Below are positions 23,887 through 30,600 of a stretch of DNA of 52,116 bases, one piece after another. The stretch covers positions 1-52,116 of IMG/VR virus record IMGVR_UViG_3300034101_004157. The stretch is one strand, 5' to 3'. The position numbers and the translations under genes were made by a program. This stretch comes from a virus. The notes below the pieces were generated by a model. The model did no database searches and was not told the origin of the DNA. It worked only from the letters and a program-made list of their open reading frames with translations. The first letter of the stretch is position 1, and each line of letters opens with the position of its first letter.

Positions 23887-24549
23887 ATGACCAAACCCCT
23901 GAACTCCACCCAGATCACGCACCGCGCCCGCAACGTTGCCCAGGTGATCATGGGCTACATCTCCACCGACGCCGACGGCGGCGAGACCATCCACAGCGAT
24001 GACCTCGCACTGGCCCTGCGCGAGTGCGCCGACACCGGCCTGCTTCCGGGCGGCGCCGACGGCGTGCTCGTGTGGGAGACCGCGCGGGCCCTGATCCCCG
24101 CGTCCGTCGCTGTCGAGGGTCTGTCGCCCGAGGACCACCCCGCCGCGCAGCGCAGCGCCGAGCCGACCTTCCCCGGTGAGGACTTCCCCGAACCGGCGTG
24201 CGGCGAAGGCCCCCGCGTGGCGCGCGAAGAAGCGGCGTGGGAAGCGCAGATCAAGGCCGCGCCGATGCCTGCGATCCCCGTTCGCGAGCCCGACCGCGTG
24301 CCGGAGTGGCTGACCGAGCGCTACCCCCTCGGCTCCGTCTGGCACGTCGACGACGAAGCTGGCGCGCCCTACGGGCTCTGCGCGCTGCGGTCCGGGGGCG
24401 TCAAAGCGACGATCATCGGCCACATCCTGATCGCTGAGCACGGCGAGGCGTTCACCTCCTTGTCCGGGCTGCTGATCACGATCGGCGCCGCCCGGATCGC
24501 GATCCATGCGCGGGCTTGGGTGTGGATCGCGAAGCGGGTGGACGCATGA
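23887..24549 (+). CDS. Hypothetical protein upstream of thyX
   Basis: The protein has 220 residues. A helical N-terminus (1-75), an acidic proline-rich linker and a mixed C-terminal domain with RYPLGSVWHVDDEAG can be seen. It starts behind TGGAGCCGACC, and its stop lies 23 bases before the preferred thyX start. I do not recognise it. Confidence 0.7.
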   Translation: MTKPLNSTQITHRARNVAQVIMGYISTDADGGETIHSDDLALALRECADTGLLPGGADGVLVWETARALIPASVAVEGLSPEDHPAAQRSAEPTFPGEDFPEPACGEGPRVAREEAAWEAQIKAAPMPAIPVREPDRVPEWLTERYPLGSVWHVDDEAGAPYGLCALRSGGVKATIIGHILIAEHGEAFTSLSGLLITIGAARIAIHARAWVWIAKRVDA

Positions 24550-24572
24550 GCCTTTCAACCAATGGAGTCAAC

Positions 24573-25424
24573 ATGACCCTCCGCCCCCAGAACCTCGCCG
24601 CCGACGGCCTCATCGGCGTGCGCATCCCAATCGGCCCTGCCGGGTTCATCGCCCTGCAGGACTACCACGGCACGGATGCCGCCATCGCCCGCGCCGCCCG
24701 GGTCAGCTACGGCCGGCATGACGCCGACCGCGGGCCCGACGCCGACGCGCGCCTGATCGGCTTCCTTGTCCGGCACCGGCACACAACGCCGATGGAGATG
24801 GGCCGGTTGGTCTTCCACGTCCGGCTGCCGATCTTCGTCGCGCGGCAGTGGATGCGGCATCGGACGTGGTCGTTCAACGAGATCAGCGGCCGATACACCG
24901 ACCTGCCCGCCGACTGCTACCGCCCGCCCGCGCTGCACGCCGAGCCCGCGCCGGGCGCCAACCAACAGGGCCACGGCGGGCGGCTTGACCCGGACACGCT
25001 GGCCAACGCCTGCGCAACGCTCATCGGCGCCGAGCACGCCGCGGTGTATGGCTACCGCGCCCTGCGCGATCTCGGCGTCGCCAAGGAGCAGGCCCGCATG
25101 GTCCTGCCCGTCGCCGTTTACACCGAGGTGACCGCCGCGGCCGACCTGCACAACCTGCTCCACTTCTTGAAGCTGCGCACCGCCGGCAACGCGCAGGACG
25201 AAATCCGGACCTACGCCAACGCCATCGAAGGCATCGTGTCCGCAGCCTTCCCGCTGACCCACGCCGCTTGGGTCGAGCACGTCCGCGACGCCGTCACCCT
25301 GTCCGCGTCCGCCCAGCGCGCCATCGCCGCCGCCCTGCGCACCGGCACCGCGCCGGACCTGTCGGCGCTGCCACCCCGGGAGCGGGCCGACGTCGAGGCG
25401 TGGATCGCGGGGGGTGGCCGATGA
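24573..25424 (+). CDS. thyX: Flavin-dependent thymidylate synthase
   Basis: The protein has 283 residues. The ThyX signature RHRTWSFNEISGRY is at about 95-108. It converts dUMP to dTMP using methylene-tetrahydrofolate and FAD, feeding phage DNA synthesis with the ribonucleotide reductase. I prefer the ATG at 24573 behind AATGGAGTCAAC; an in-frame ATG at 24546 overlaps the previous stop and would add nine residues. The last 60 residues, Ala-rich, extend a bit past the usual family end. Confidence 0.95.
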   Translation: MTLRPQNLAADGLIGVRIPIGPAGFIALQDYHGTDAAIARAARVSYGRHDADRGPDADARLIGFLVRHRHTTPMEMGRLVFHVRLPIFVARQWMRHRTWSFNEISGRYTDLPADCYRPPALHAEPAPGANQQGHGGRLDPDTLANACATLIGAEHAAVYGYRALRDLGVAKEQARMVLPVAVYTEVTAAADLHNLLHFLKLRTAGNAQDEIRTYANAIEGIVSAAFPLTHAAWVEHVRDAVTLSASAQRAIAAALRTGTAPDLSALPPRERADVEAWIAGGGR

Positions 25425-25750
25425 GCGCGACCGACTTGAAACCCTGCCCGTTCTGCGGCGAGTCTGCCGCGTGGGAGCCCACGAGCGAATGGACTGAGTG
25501 CGGCCATTGCGCCGCCACTGGGTCGTTCCGGGATCTGTGGAAAGGTGACTGGAACACGCGCCCCATCGAGGACTCTCTGCGCGCCCGCGCTGAGGCCGCC
25601 GAGGCTGCTGCTGCCCGCTGGCGCATCGTGCGCGACCTTGTGCACAAGATCGACGCGGAAGCGCGCCCCGGCGGGGTGATGGCTGACGACGACGTGCTCG
25701 ACATCGTGTACCGCGTGCTGCGTCACACCGGTCCGATCGGTGCCCCGTGA
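25421..25750 (+). CDS. Lar-like zinc-ribbon protein (first copy)
   Basis: The product has 109 residues. LKPCPFCG (6-13), then CGHC, then WNTRP near 45 form the zinc ribbon of the Lar (restriction alleviation) family. In Rac prophage, Lar modulates type I restriction/modification. A helical C-terminus (50-109) is added. The start overlaps the thyX stop. A second Lar-like protein is at 28131. Restriction alleviation is inferred from family only. Confidence 0.75.
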   Translation: MSATDLKPCPFCGESAAWEPTSEWTECGHCAATGSFRDLWKGDWNTRPIEDSLRARAEAAEAAAARWRIVRDLVHKIDAEARPGGVMADDDVLDIVYRVLRHTGPIGAP

Positions 25751-26325
25751 GCACCGCCCGCGTCGTGTACCCCCGCCTCCCCGTGCCTGCCTACGTCCCG
25801 CCCTCGCCCGCCGCCGCGGCTGCCCTCGCCGCGCTGTTGACCGGCGGGCCGTGGCTCACCCCGCACGGGCGGGAGGTGGTCGCCGAGGACATCGAGCGCG
25901 TCTACGCCCTGGTCTGCAGGCGCCAGCGATGGCCCGGCAGCGGCGTCACGATCCGGGCCGTGGCGGTCTTGCGGGACGCGGGCCTGATCGTCCGGCCGCG
26001 GCCGCCTGCGCGCCCTGGCGCGTGGGTGCCTGCCGTCGATCCGGTGCCTGTGCCCCGGCGCCCGGTGGTGCGGGTGCGCGCGCCGAAGGCCGACCCGTCG
26101 GAGCGCGGGGCGAACCCGGCATGCGTGCGGCCTGCCGATCCGGCGAAGGTCGCGCGGTTCTGGCACCGGTCCGGCTGCGACGCGGAGGGCATCGCCGCCG
26201 AGCTCGACAGGGCGTGCCCCCGCGACGGGCGGCCCTGGACGGCAGGCGAAGTCGGGGCGCTGTTGGGCGGGCTTGCTGTGATCGACGTGCGCAAGCGGCT
26301 TCCGGCGGGGTACAAACTTTCTTAG
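25747..26325 (+). CDS. Hypothetical protein, possible winged helix
   Basis: The protein has 192 residues. Residues about 38-80 (around VVAEDIERVYALVCRRQRW and VTIRAVAVLRDAGL) could be a winged-helix fold. The C-terminal part (about 130-175) is helical. The start is a GTG overlapping the previous stop (GTGA). Its own stop codon TAG (26323-26325) lies inside the AT element of the next promoter. Confidence 0.65.
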   Translation: MSTARVVYPRLPVPAYVPPSPAAAAALAALLTGGPWLTPHGREVVAEDIERVYALVCRRQRWPGSGVTIRAVAVLRDAGLIVRPRPPARPGAWVPAVDPVPVPRRPVVRVRAPKADPSERGANPACVRPADPAKVARFWHRSGCDAEGIAAELDRACPRDGRPWTAGEVGALLGGLAVIDVRKRLPAGYKLS

Positions 26326-26374
26326 CAGATTGTAGCGACAGGCTATTGACCGCTGACGAGGGCAGCGATAAGGT
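26316..26374 (+). promoter_or_regulatory. Module F promoter with AT element
   Basis: ACTTTCTTAGCAGATTGTAG starts at 26316, TTGACC at 26346 (30 bases later) and TAAGGT at 26369 after 17. The element differs from modules A and E by one base, which makes the TAG stop of the gene before it. The leader hairpin is CGGGG (26383-26387) with CCCCG (26396-26400). Confidence 0.78.
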
Positions 26375-26423
26375 TTGGGGGCCGGGGTGCTGGAGCCCCG
26401 AGCCCGCCACACCGGAGCCGACC

Positions 26424-26618
26424 ATGACCGCTACCAAGACCGCCGCCGCACGCCTCACCAACGCCGCTGGCCAGAAGCTCGACGGGGCCCAGGCCATCTA
26501 CAGCGCCAAGAACGACCCGAACCACGGCCGCGGCTGGTTCCTGCGCTTCCCGTCCGGCCGCACCCAGTGGATCGGCCGCAACGCTGCCGAAGCCGCCGAG
26601 TGGATCGAGAACCGCTGA
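26424..26618 (+). CDS. Small hypothetical protein, module F
   Basis: The protein has 64 residues, with a basic N-terminus and GRGWFLRFPSGRTQWIGRN (36-54), which looks like a small beta-rich domain. It starts behind CGGAGCCGACC. The first 73-bp direct-repeat copy begins 6 bases after its stop. Confidence 0.65.
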   Translation: MTATKTAAARLTNAAGQKLDGAQAIYSAKNDPNHGRGWFLRFPSGRTQWIGRNAAEAAEWIENR

Positions 26619-26623
26619 GGCCA

Positions 26624-26696
26624 CCCGGCCACGGGGCCGCCGCAAGGCCCCGGCACCGCCGCGCACACCGCGCGCCGGCCCGCCCGCTGCCGATGC
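26624..26696. repeat. 73-bp direct repeat, left copy
   Basis: These 73 bases recur at 27658-27730 with one difference (C at 26683, T at 27717). The distance is 1034 bases and encloses one gene. The repeat contains a hairpin, CGGGGCC (26632-26638) with GGCCCCG (26646-26652), which may end the module F transcript. The start region after each copy is also related (GATGGGGCG). Confidence 0.85.
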
Positions 26697-26730
26697 GGGG
26701 TGCCCCTGGGGATGGGGCGTGGAGATGACC

Positions 26731-27651
26731 ATGATCAAGCGTATCATAGTGCTCTCGCTGTCCGGCGGCAAAGATAGTGCCGCTGCCGCCCTGTTTTTGC
26801 GTGAGCAGGGCATCGAGCATACCCGCGTCTGGATGGATACGGGATGGGAGCATCCCGATCTATACGCGCATGTGGACTATCTGGAGGCCGAGCTTGGTCC
26901 AATCGTCCGGCTCTCGCCAAGGATGCCAGTACTGCCCCACGAATTGCTCCCGCGCGTGGAGGAGATCGAGGCGCTGGTTGGCCGGGCGCCGTCCGGCTTT
27001 GTCCGCTGGGCTGCCTATAAGGCAATGTTCCCGAGCCGGATGCGGCGGTACTGCACGCAGGAGTTGAAGATCCGCCCATTCCTCCGGTGGGTTGAGGAAC
27101 AAGACGACGACATCGTGAACGTCGTCGGGATCCGAGCAGCCGAAAGCGCCGCCCGCGCCAACCTCCCCGAGCGCGAAGCCATGCCCGGCGCGGAGCATGT
27201 CGAAGTCTGGCGCCCTATTATTAGCTGGACGGAGGCGGACGTAATCGCCATCCACCAGCGCCACGGGCTTCGGCCGTGTCCCCTGTACCTGCGCGGGTCC
27301 ACCCGCGTAGGATGCTGGCCGTGCATCATGGCGAACAAGGGGGAGCTTGCCCTGCTCGCTAAGGATGACCGCCGCGTGCAGGCAATCCGGGCCTTGGAGG
27401 CACTGGTAGGCGACATGGCGGCGACCCGAGCGACACGCGGCCATGGTCGCCCGGGTCTGTTCCAGTCAGCCGCTCCGGTGCAGACGCCGGACGGGCCGAA
27501 GTGGCCATGCCTGCCCATCGACGAGGTGCTGACCTGGGCTCACACCGAGCGTGGCGGAAGGCAGCTGCGGCTCGGCGATTGGGGCCGTGAGGACGGCTGC
27601 GTCCGGTGGGGCATGTGTGACACGGAGCTGACCAGCCCGGCGCGGGCCTGA
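26731..27651 (+). CDS. PAPS-reductase-family ATPase (DndC-like)
   Basis: The product has 306 residues. SLSGGKDS (9-16) is the PP-loop of adenylating ATPases, and the order of later motifs (RYCTQELKIRPF, VGIRAAES, CPLYLRGSTRVGCWPC) fits the phosphoadenosine-phosphosulfate reductase superfamily. The GCWPC cysteines could bind Fe-S or zinc, as in DndC-type sulphur-transfer enzymes. Its substrate is unknown; nucleobase or tRNA thiolation and DNA phosphorothioation are candidates, but no Dnd partner is present. The start at 26731 follows GTGGAGATGACC, similar to the common module. It lies alone inside a repeat-flanked cassette with different codon use. Confidence 0.8.
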   Translation: MIKRIIVLSLSGGKDSAAAALFLREQGIEHTRVWMDTGWEHPDLYAHVDYLEAELGPIVRLSPRMPVLPHELLPRVEEIEALVGRAPSGFVRWAAYKAMFPSRMRRYCTQELKIRPFLRWVEEQDDDIVNVVGIRAAESAARANLPEREAMPGAEHVEVWRPIISWTEADVIAIHQRHGLRPCPLYLRGSTRVGCWPCIMANKGELALLAKDDRRVQAIRALEALVGDMAATRATRGHGRPGLFQSAAPVQTPDGPKWPCLPIDEVLTWAHTERGGRQLRLGDWGREDGCVRWGMCDTELTSPARA

Positions 27652-27657
27652 CCTGCC

Positions 27658-27730
27658 CCCGGCCACGGGGCCGCCGCAAGGCCCCGGCACCGCCGCGCAC
27701 ACCGCGCGCCGGCCCGTCCGCTGCCGATGC
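27658..27730. repeat. 73-bp direct repeat, right copy
   Basis: This is the right partner of 26624-26696 (72 of 73 bases identical). It begins 6 bases after the stop of the PAPS-reductase-like gene, the same distance as the left copy after its gene, and carries the same terminator-like hairpin. Confidence 0.85.
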
Positions 27731-27769
27731 ACAAAGCGCCCCCGAAGATGGGGCGACAGGAGACCGACC

Positions 27770-27931
27770 ATGACCGACTACAGCGACTACGACGGCCCTC
27801 CCGCGTGGTGGACCGCCCGGCAGGCCCGGCGGATGGCGCGCCGGCCGCTCTGCGACGAGTACGGCACGCCCCGCGACGAGGACGAGAGCAGCGACGAGGA
27901 CACCGACACCGAAGAGGAGGGCGAGGAATGA
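27770..27931 (+). CDS. Small very acidic protein
   Basis: The protein has 53 residues: a basic middle (ARQARRMARR) and a tail of Asp/Glu/Ser/Thr. It starts behind AGGAGACCGACC. Acidic small proteins of this kind are sometimes DNA mimics, but nothing here proves this. Confidence 0.6.
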   Translation: MTDYSDYDGPPAWWTARQARRMARRPLCDEYGTPRDEDESSDEDTDTEEEGEE

Positions 27932-28134
27932 CCCCCGACTGGCCCGCCCTCTGGGCCGCCGAGAACGCCGCGCGCAAAGCCGCCGAGGCCCGCCTGCGCG
28001 CGCTGCACGCCGTGATGTGGCTGGCCCTCGCCGGCGTACTCGCCATCGCCGCCCTGTGCGGCACCCTTCACGCTGCTGAGGCCGCGTCGCACGCGGTGGC
28101 GCGGCACCACACCCGACAGGAGACGAACCGATGA
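27928..28134 (+). CDS. Small membrane protein, one TM helix
   Basis: The product has 68 residues: a charged helix (1-26), one hydrophobic segment around AVMWLALAGVLAIAALCG (28-45) and a His/Arg-rich end. It is joined to both neighbours by ATGA overlaps. It is outside the late lysis block, so a role in superinfection or host takeover is as likely as lysis. Confidence 0.65.
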   Translation: MTPDWPALWAAENAARKAAEARLRALHAVMWLALAGVLAIAALCGTLHAAEAASHAVARHHTRQETNR

Positions 28135-28499
28135 GCACGCCCGACCTGAAGCCCTGCCCGTTCTGCGGCAACGACGAGATCAAAGTGGACCTCACCGCCG
28201 GAGGCATGAAGGCGTGGTGCACCAACTGCGCCGCGGAGGGCCCGACGACGCACTTCGGCGCTGACGGCACGGCGCAGGGCGCGTGGAATGACACGCGCTG
28301 CGGCGAAGAGAACGCCGTGGAGGCTGCGCACTTGGCGATGTTGCTTGACCTTGAGCAGACACTTGATGCCGGGATGGCGGGCGTGGGCAGGCTCAAAGCC
28401 GAGGACCGTCACGAGGACTTCATCGAGGGCCTGCAGTGCGCGGATGCGGCGCTCAGGCTGTGGATCGCCAAGTGGCGTGCGGCGCTGGAGGGCGCATGA
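28131..28499 (+). CDS. Lar-like zinc-ribbon protein (second copy)
   Basis: The protein has 122 residues. LKPCPFCGND (6-15), then CTNC and GAWNDTRC form the Lar-type zinc ribbon. The C-terminal helical part (60-122) differs from the first copy at 25421. The two zinc ribbons are clearly related, so this is a paralogous pair. The restriction-alleviation role is family inference. Confidence 0.75.
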   Translation: MSTPDLKPCPFCGNDEIKVDLTAGGMKAWCTNCAAEGPTTHFGADGTAQGAWNDTRCGEENAVEAAHLAMLLDLEQTLDAGMAGVGRLKAEDRHEDFIEGLQCADAALRLWIAKWRAALEGA

Positions 28500-28897
28500 T
28501 GACGCCCATCCCTGACGACACCAACCCCGCGGTCGCCGCCGCGCAGGTGCTCGCCGAGGCCCGCCGCACCCGGGCGCCGGCCTCGGCGCTCTTCCACGGC
28601 TGCCGCATGATCGCCGAGGCGCACTGGACCGAGGCCCGCGTGCTTGAAGTGTGGCAGTACACCGCGACGCACCCTTGGGTGCTGCTCGGGCGGCACCTTG
28701 AGCGCTTCCACGCGCGCGGCATCCACGCTGCCGTCGGCACCCGCGAGGGCCAGTGGTTCGCCGAGATCGACCGGCTCGGGCGCGTGGTCGACGCCGAAGA
28801 GGCCGCGGCCGCTGATCTGCCGCTCCTGTCGGCGTTGATCAAGGAGTTCGACGGGCTGCGGTCGCTGCTGCGGCTCAAAGAGGAGGGCCAGCCATGA
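28496..28897 (+). CDS. Hypothetical helical protein
   Basis: The protein has 133 residues, helical and acidic at the end. Two ATG codons in tandem (28496, 28499) overlap the previous stop; either may be used. I do not recognise a family. Confidence 0.6.
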   Translation: MMTPIPDDTNPAVAAAQVLAEARRTRAPASALFHGCRMIAEAHWTEARVLEVWQYTATHPWVLLGRHLERFHARGIHAAVGTREGQWFAEIDRLGRVVDAEEAAAADLPLLSALIKEFDGLRSLLRLKEEGQP

Positions 28898-29145
28898 CCC
28901 GCCCCTGGCACCACCGCCGCCTGCGGGTCCGCCCCGGCGGGCGGCGCACGTCGGCGGCCGCGCGGCTGCGGGCGTACTTCCTGGTGTCGAAGGGGTGGGT
29001 TTGGGCCGATGCGGAGGCGGAGGTCTGCGGGTACTGCGCCGACCCGGCGACTCGGTCAGGGCGCGCGGCATGGGCGCTGAAGATGGAGGCCGACGCCATC
29101 GCTTGGGCCGACGGCTGGGCGCGCGCGGCGCGGAGGTGGGCATGA
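28894..29145 (+). CDS. Small basic protein with CxxC
   Basis: The product has 83 residues. The N-terminus is strongly basic (Arg/His) and CGYC follows at about 45-48. It could bind nucleic acid. It is joined by ATGA overlaps to both neighbours. Confidence 0.6.
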   Translation: MTRPWHHRRLRVRPGGRRTSAAARLRAYFLVSKGWVWADAEAEVCGYCADPATRSGRAAWALKMEADAIAWADGWARAARRWA

Positions 29146-29339
29146 AGGCGCCCATCACGGCCACCTGCCCCGTCTGCGGCCGCCGCTACCGCAGCCCCGG
29201 GCCCGCCCCGTGGTGCACGGTCCGGTGCATGGGCGCGGCCTACAGCGAGCCCGAGCCCGGCCCGGTGCCCGACGTTGGGCGCGGGCGGGCGGCGAGGACA
29301 CACAGGAGCGCTGCCGAGAGCGGCAAGGAGGACCGATGA
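29142..29339 (+). CDS. Small zinc-finger protein
   Basis: The protein has 65 residues. CPVCGRRY (9-16) and CTVRC (25-29) form a likely single zinc site. The rest is polar and disordered. It overlaps both neighbours by ATGA. Confidence 0.65.
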   Translation: MKAPITATCPVCGRRYRSPGPAPWCTVRCMGAAYSEPEPGPVPDVGRGRAARTHRSAAESGKEDR

Positions 29340-29668
29340 CCCCAACCGAAGACCGCTGGCCGACCCTCGCCGAGTGCGCCTCGCTCATTTTCGCGTGGCT
29401 GCCCGAGCTTGAAGCCCTGCACATCGCCCTCGACAACGACGGCATCCCTGCCGCGGTCATCGATCTGCCGGGCCTGCCGCACGGAGTCGTGTGGCAGGCG
29501 GCGGCGCACACCACCGTGTACCCGGACCCCATCGACGACGCAAAGGCGAGCGAGGGCACCCGCGCGATGTGGGACAAGGTCTGGGCCAGCCGCTACGCCG
29601 GGCGCCCGACCCGGCCTGCGGCCGTGTGGTGCTGGCGGTGGAAGTTGGCCACCCCTGTCACCGCGTGA
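29336..29668 (+). CDS. Hypothetical protein
   Basis: The protein has 110 residues with a hydrophobic helix near CASLIFAWLPELEALHIAL (14-32) and a Trp-rich end (WCWRW). It is the last gene of the coupled run 27770-29668. The ribosome site is AAGGAGGACCG. I do not recognise a family. Confidence 0.6.
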   Translation: MTPTEDRWPTLAECASLIFAWLPELEALHIALDNDGIPAAVIDLPGLPHGVVWQAAAHTTVYPDPIDDAKASEGTRAMWDKVWASRYAGRPTRPAAVWCWRWKLATPVTA

Positions 29669-29752
29669 AATCCCGGCCACCCCGCCCGCGCGGTAGACTC
29701 CGGGCAGGCTCGCCCCACCCCTCCCGGCGGTCGCGGCGTGCCCGGGGGGAGC

Positions 29753-30064
29753 GTGACCGACACCCGCAGGCAGGCCCGCCCGAAGCCCAGCGCCACACCC
29801 GAGGGCCAGCCCGCGCCGGTCCTCGCGCCGCGCCCTGCCGTGGTTGAGGCGTGCCTGGGCGTCCGGGCCGACATCACCGCGGCCGTGCGCACGGACCGGG
29901 CCCATGCGGACCTGTGGGCGGTCCACGCGGCCGTCGGCGGGTTGCTCGCTGCGGAGCTCGCCGGGGCGGGGCGGCTGCCGCTGGCGGTGGCGTGGGCCCG
30001 GCTGGTCTGGCGGTGCGCTGTCGTCGTTGCGCGCTGGCGCGGGCCGGTGCCGCCTACGACTTGA
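29753..30064 (+). CDS. Hypothetical protein at the end of the early block
   Basis: The product has 103 residues, Ala/Arg-rich, with a hydrophobic helix around LAVAWARLVWRCAVVVA. I chose the GTG at 29753 after GGGGGGAGC; a GTG at 29738 is also in frame. The last 11 bases overlap the converging gene at 30054. The start is uncertain. Confidence 0.45.
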   Translation: MTDTRRQARPKPSATPEGQPAPVLAPRPAVVEACLGVRADITAAVRTDRAHADLWAVHAAVGGLLAAELAGAGRLPLAVAWARLVWRCAVVVARWRGPVPPTT

Positions 30065-30368
30065 AGGCGCGCCGGGCGGCCGCCTTGACCGCGGCAGCAG
30101 TCATGCCGCGGGCGGTCGCGGCAGCCATGAGGCGCCCGGTCCACGCGGGCAGCTTGACGGCGCAGTCGTCGTACCAGTCCGACAGGCTGACGTTGGCATC
30201 GTCGGCGCTGGCCTGCAGCGTGGCGAACTGCGCGTTGGTGGGGCTGTCCCCGGTGCCGGTCGCGACGTGGAGCATCCGGCCGTCGGGGCACTCTTCCATG
30301 CCGACCCAGACCTCGCGGTGGGTGGCGCTGAACGTGTCGTTGCCGCTGTTGGTTTCGATCTTGCCCAT
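30054..30368 (-). CDS. Hypothetical protein, last gene of the late operon
   Basis: The protein has 104 residues: strand-rich N-terminus (about 10-45), then a helical end rich in Ala/Arg. It is separated from the upstream gene by a single base. It is the most distal gene of the leftward late operon. Its end overlaps a plus-strand gene by 11 bases. Function unknown. Confidence 0.65.
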   Translation of the reverse strand: MGKIETNSGNDTFSATHREVWVGMEECPDGRMLHVATGTGDSPTNAQFATLQASADDANVSLSDWYDDCAVKLPAWTGRLMAAATARGMTAAAVKAAARRAFKS

Positions 30369-30369
30369 G

Positions 30370-30600
30370 TCAGGACTCCAAGGGGCCGCGGGGCACCGAG
30401 GCGGGGCCGGGCGCGGCGGTGGACGTGTGGAGGTCGGCGATCAGGTTGTCAGCGACCGACAAGGCCATCCCGAGGACCATCGCGGTGATTGACAGGCCGG
30501 GCTCTGTCGCGGGGGCCGGTTCGGGCAGTGCGGGTGCGACAGGGGGTCGGCGCGACGGCATCGGCGCCGGGGCGGCGGGCTGGACGAGGGCGAGGTTCAT
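30370..30600 (-). CDS. Small protein with hydrophobic segment, possible lysis accessory
   Basis: The protein has 76 residues: a proline-rich N-terminus, a hydrophobic stretch LSITAMVLGMALSVADNLI (36-54) and a short polar end. It overlaps the holin-like gene by four bases. Holin accessory or antiholin is possible by position only. Confidence 0.55.
   Translation of the reverse strand: MNLALVQPAAPAPMPSRRPPVAPALPEPAPATEPGLSITAMVLGMALSVADNLIADLHTSTAAPGPASVPRGPLES

Larger units (their letters stand above)
26697..27730. mobile_element. Repeat-bounded 1.03-kb cassette (moron-like insertion)
   Basis: One gene (26731-27651) plus one repeat copy forms a 1034-base unit between the module F gene and the 53-residue gene at 27770. 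Codon use inside is visibly less GC-biased (many third-position A/T, such as ATA, TTG, GAT, TAT) than in its neighbours. Recombination between the repeats would remove it cleanly. There is no transposase, so it is not a classical insertion sequence. Confidence 0.6.

Noticed and set aside
26697-27730. Insertion sequence around the PAPS-reductase-like gene
   Set aside because: There is no transposase, no terminal inverted repeat and no short target duplication. The 73-bp direct repeats fit homologous duplication better.
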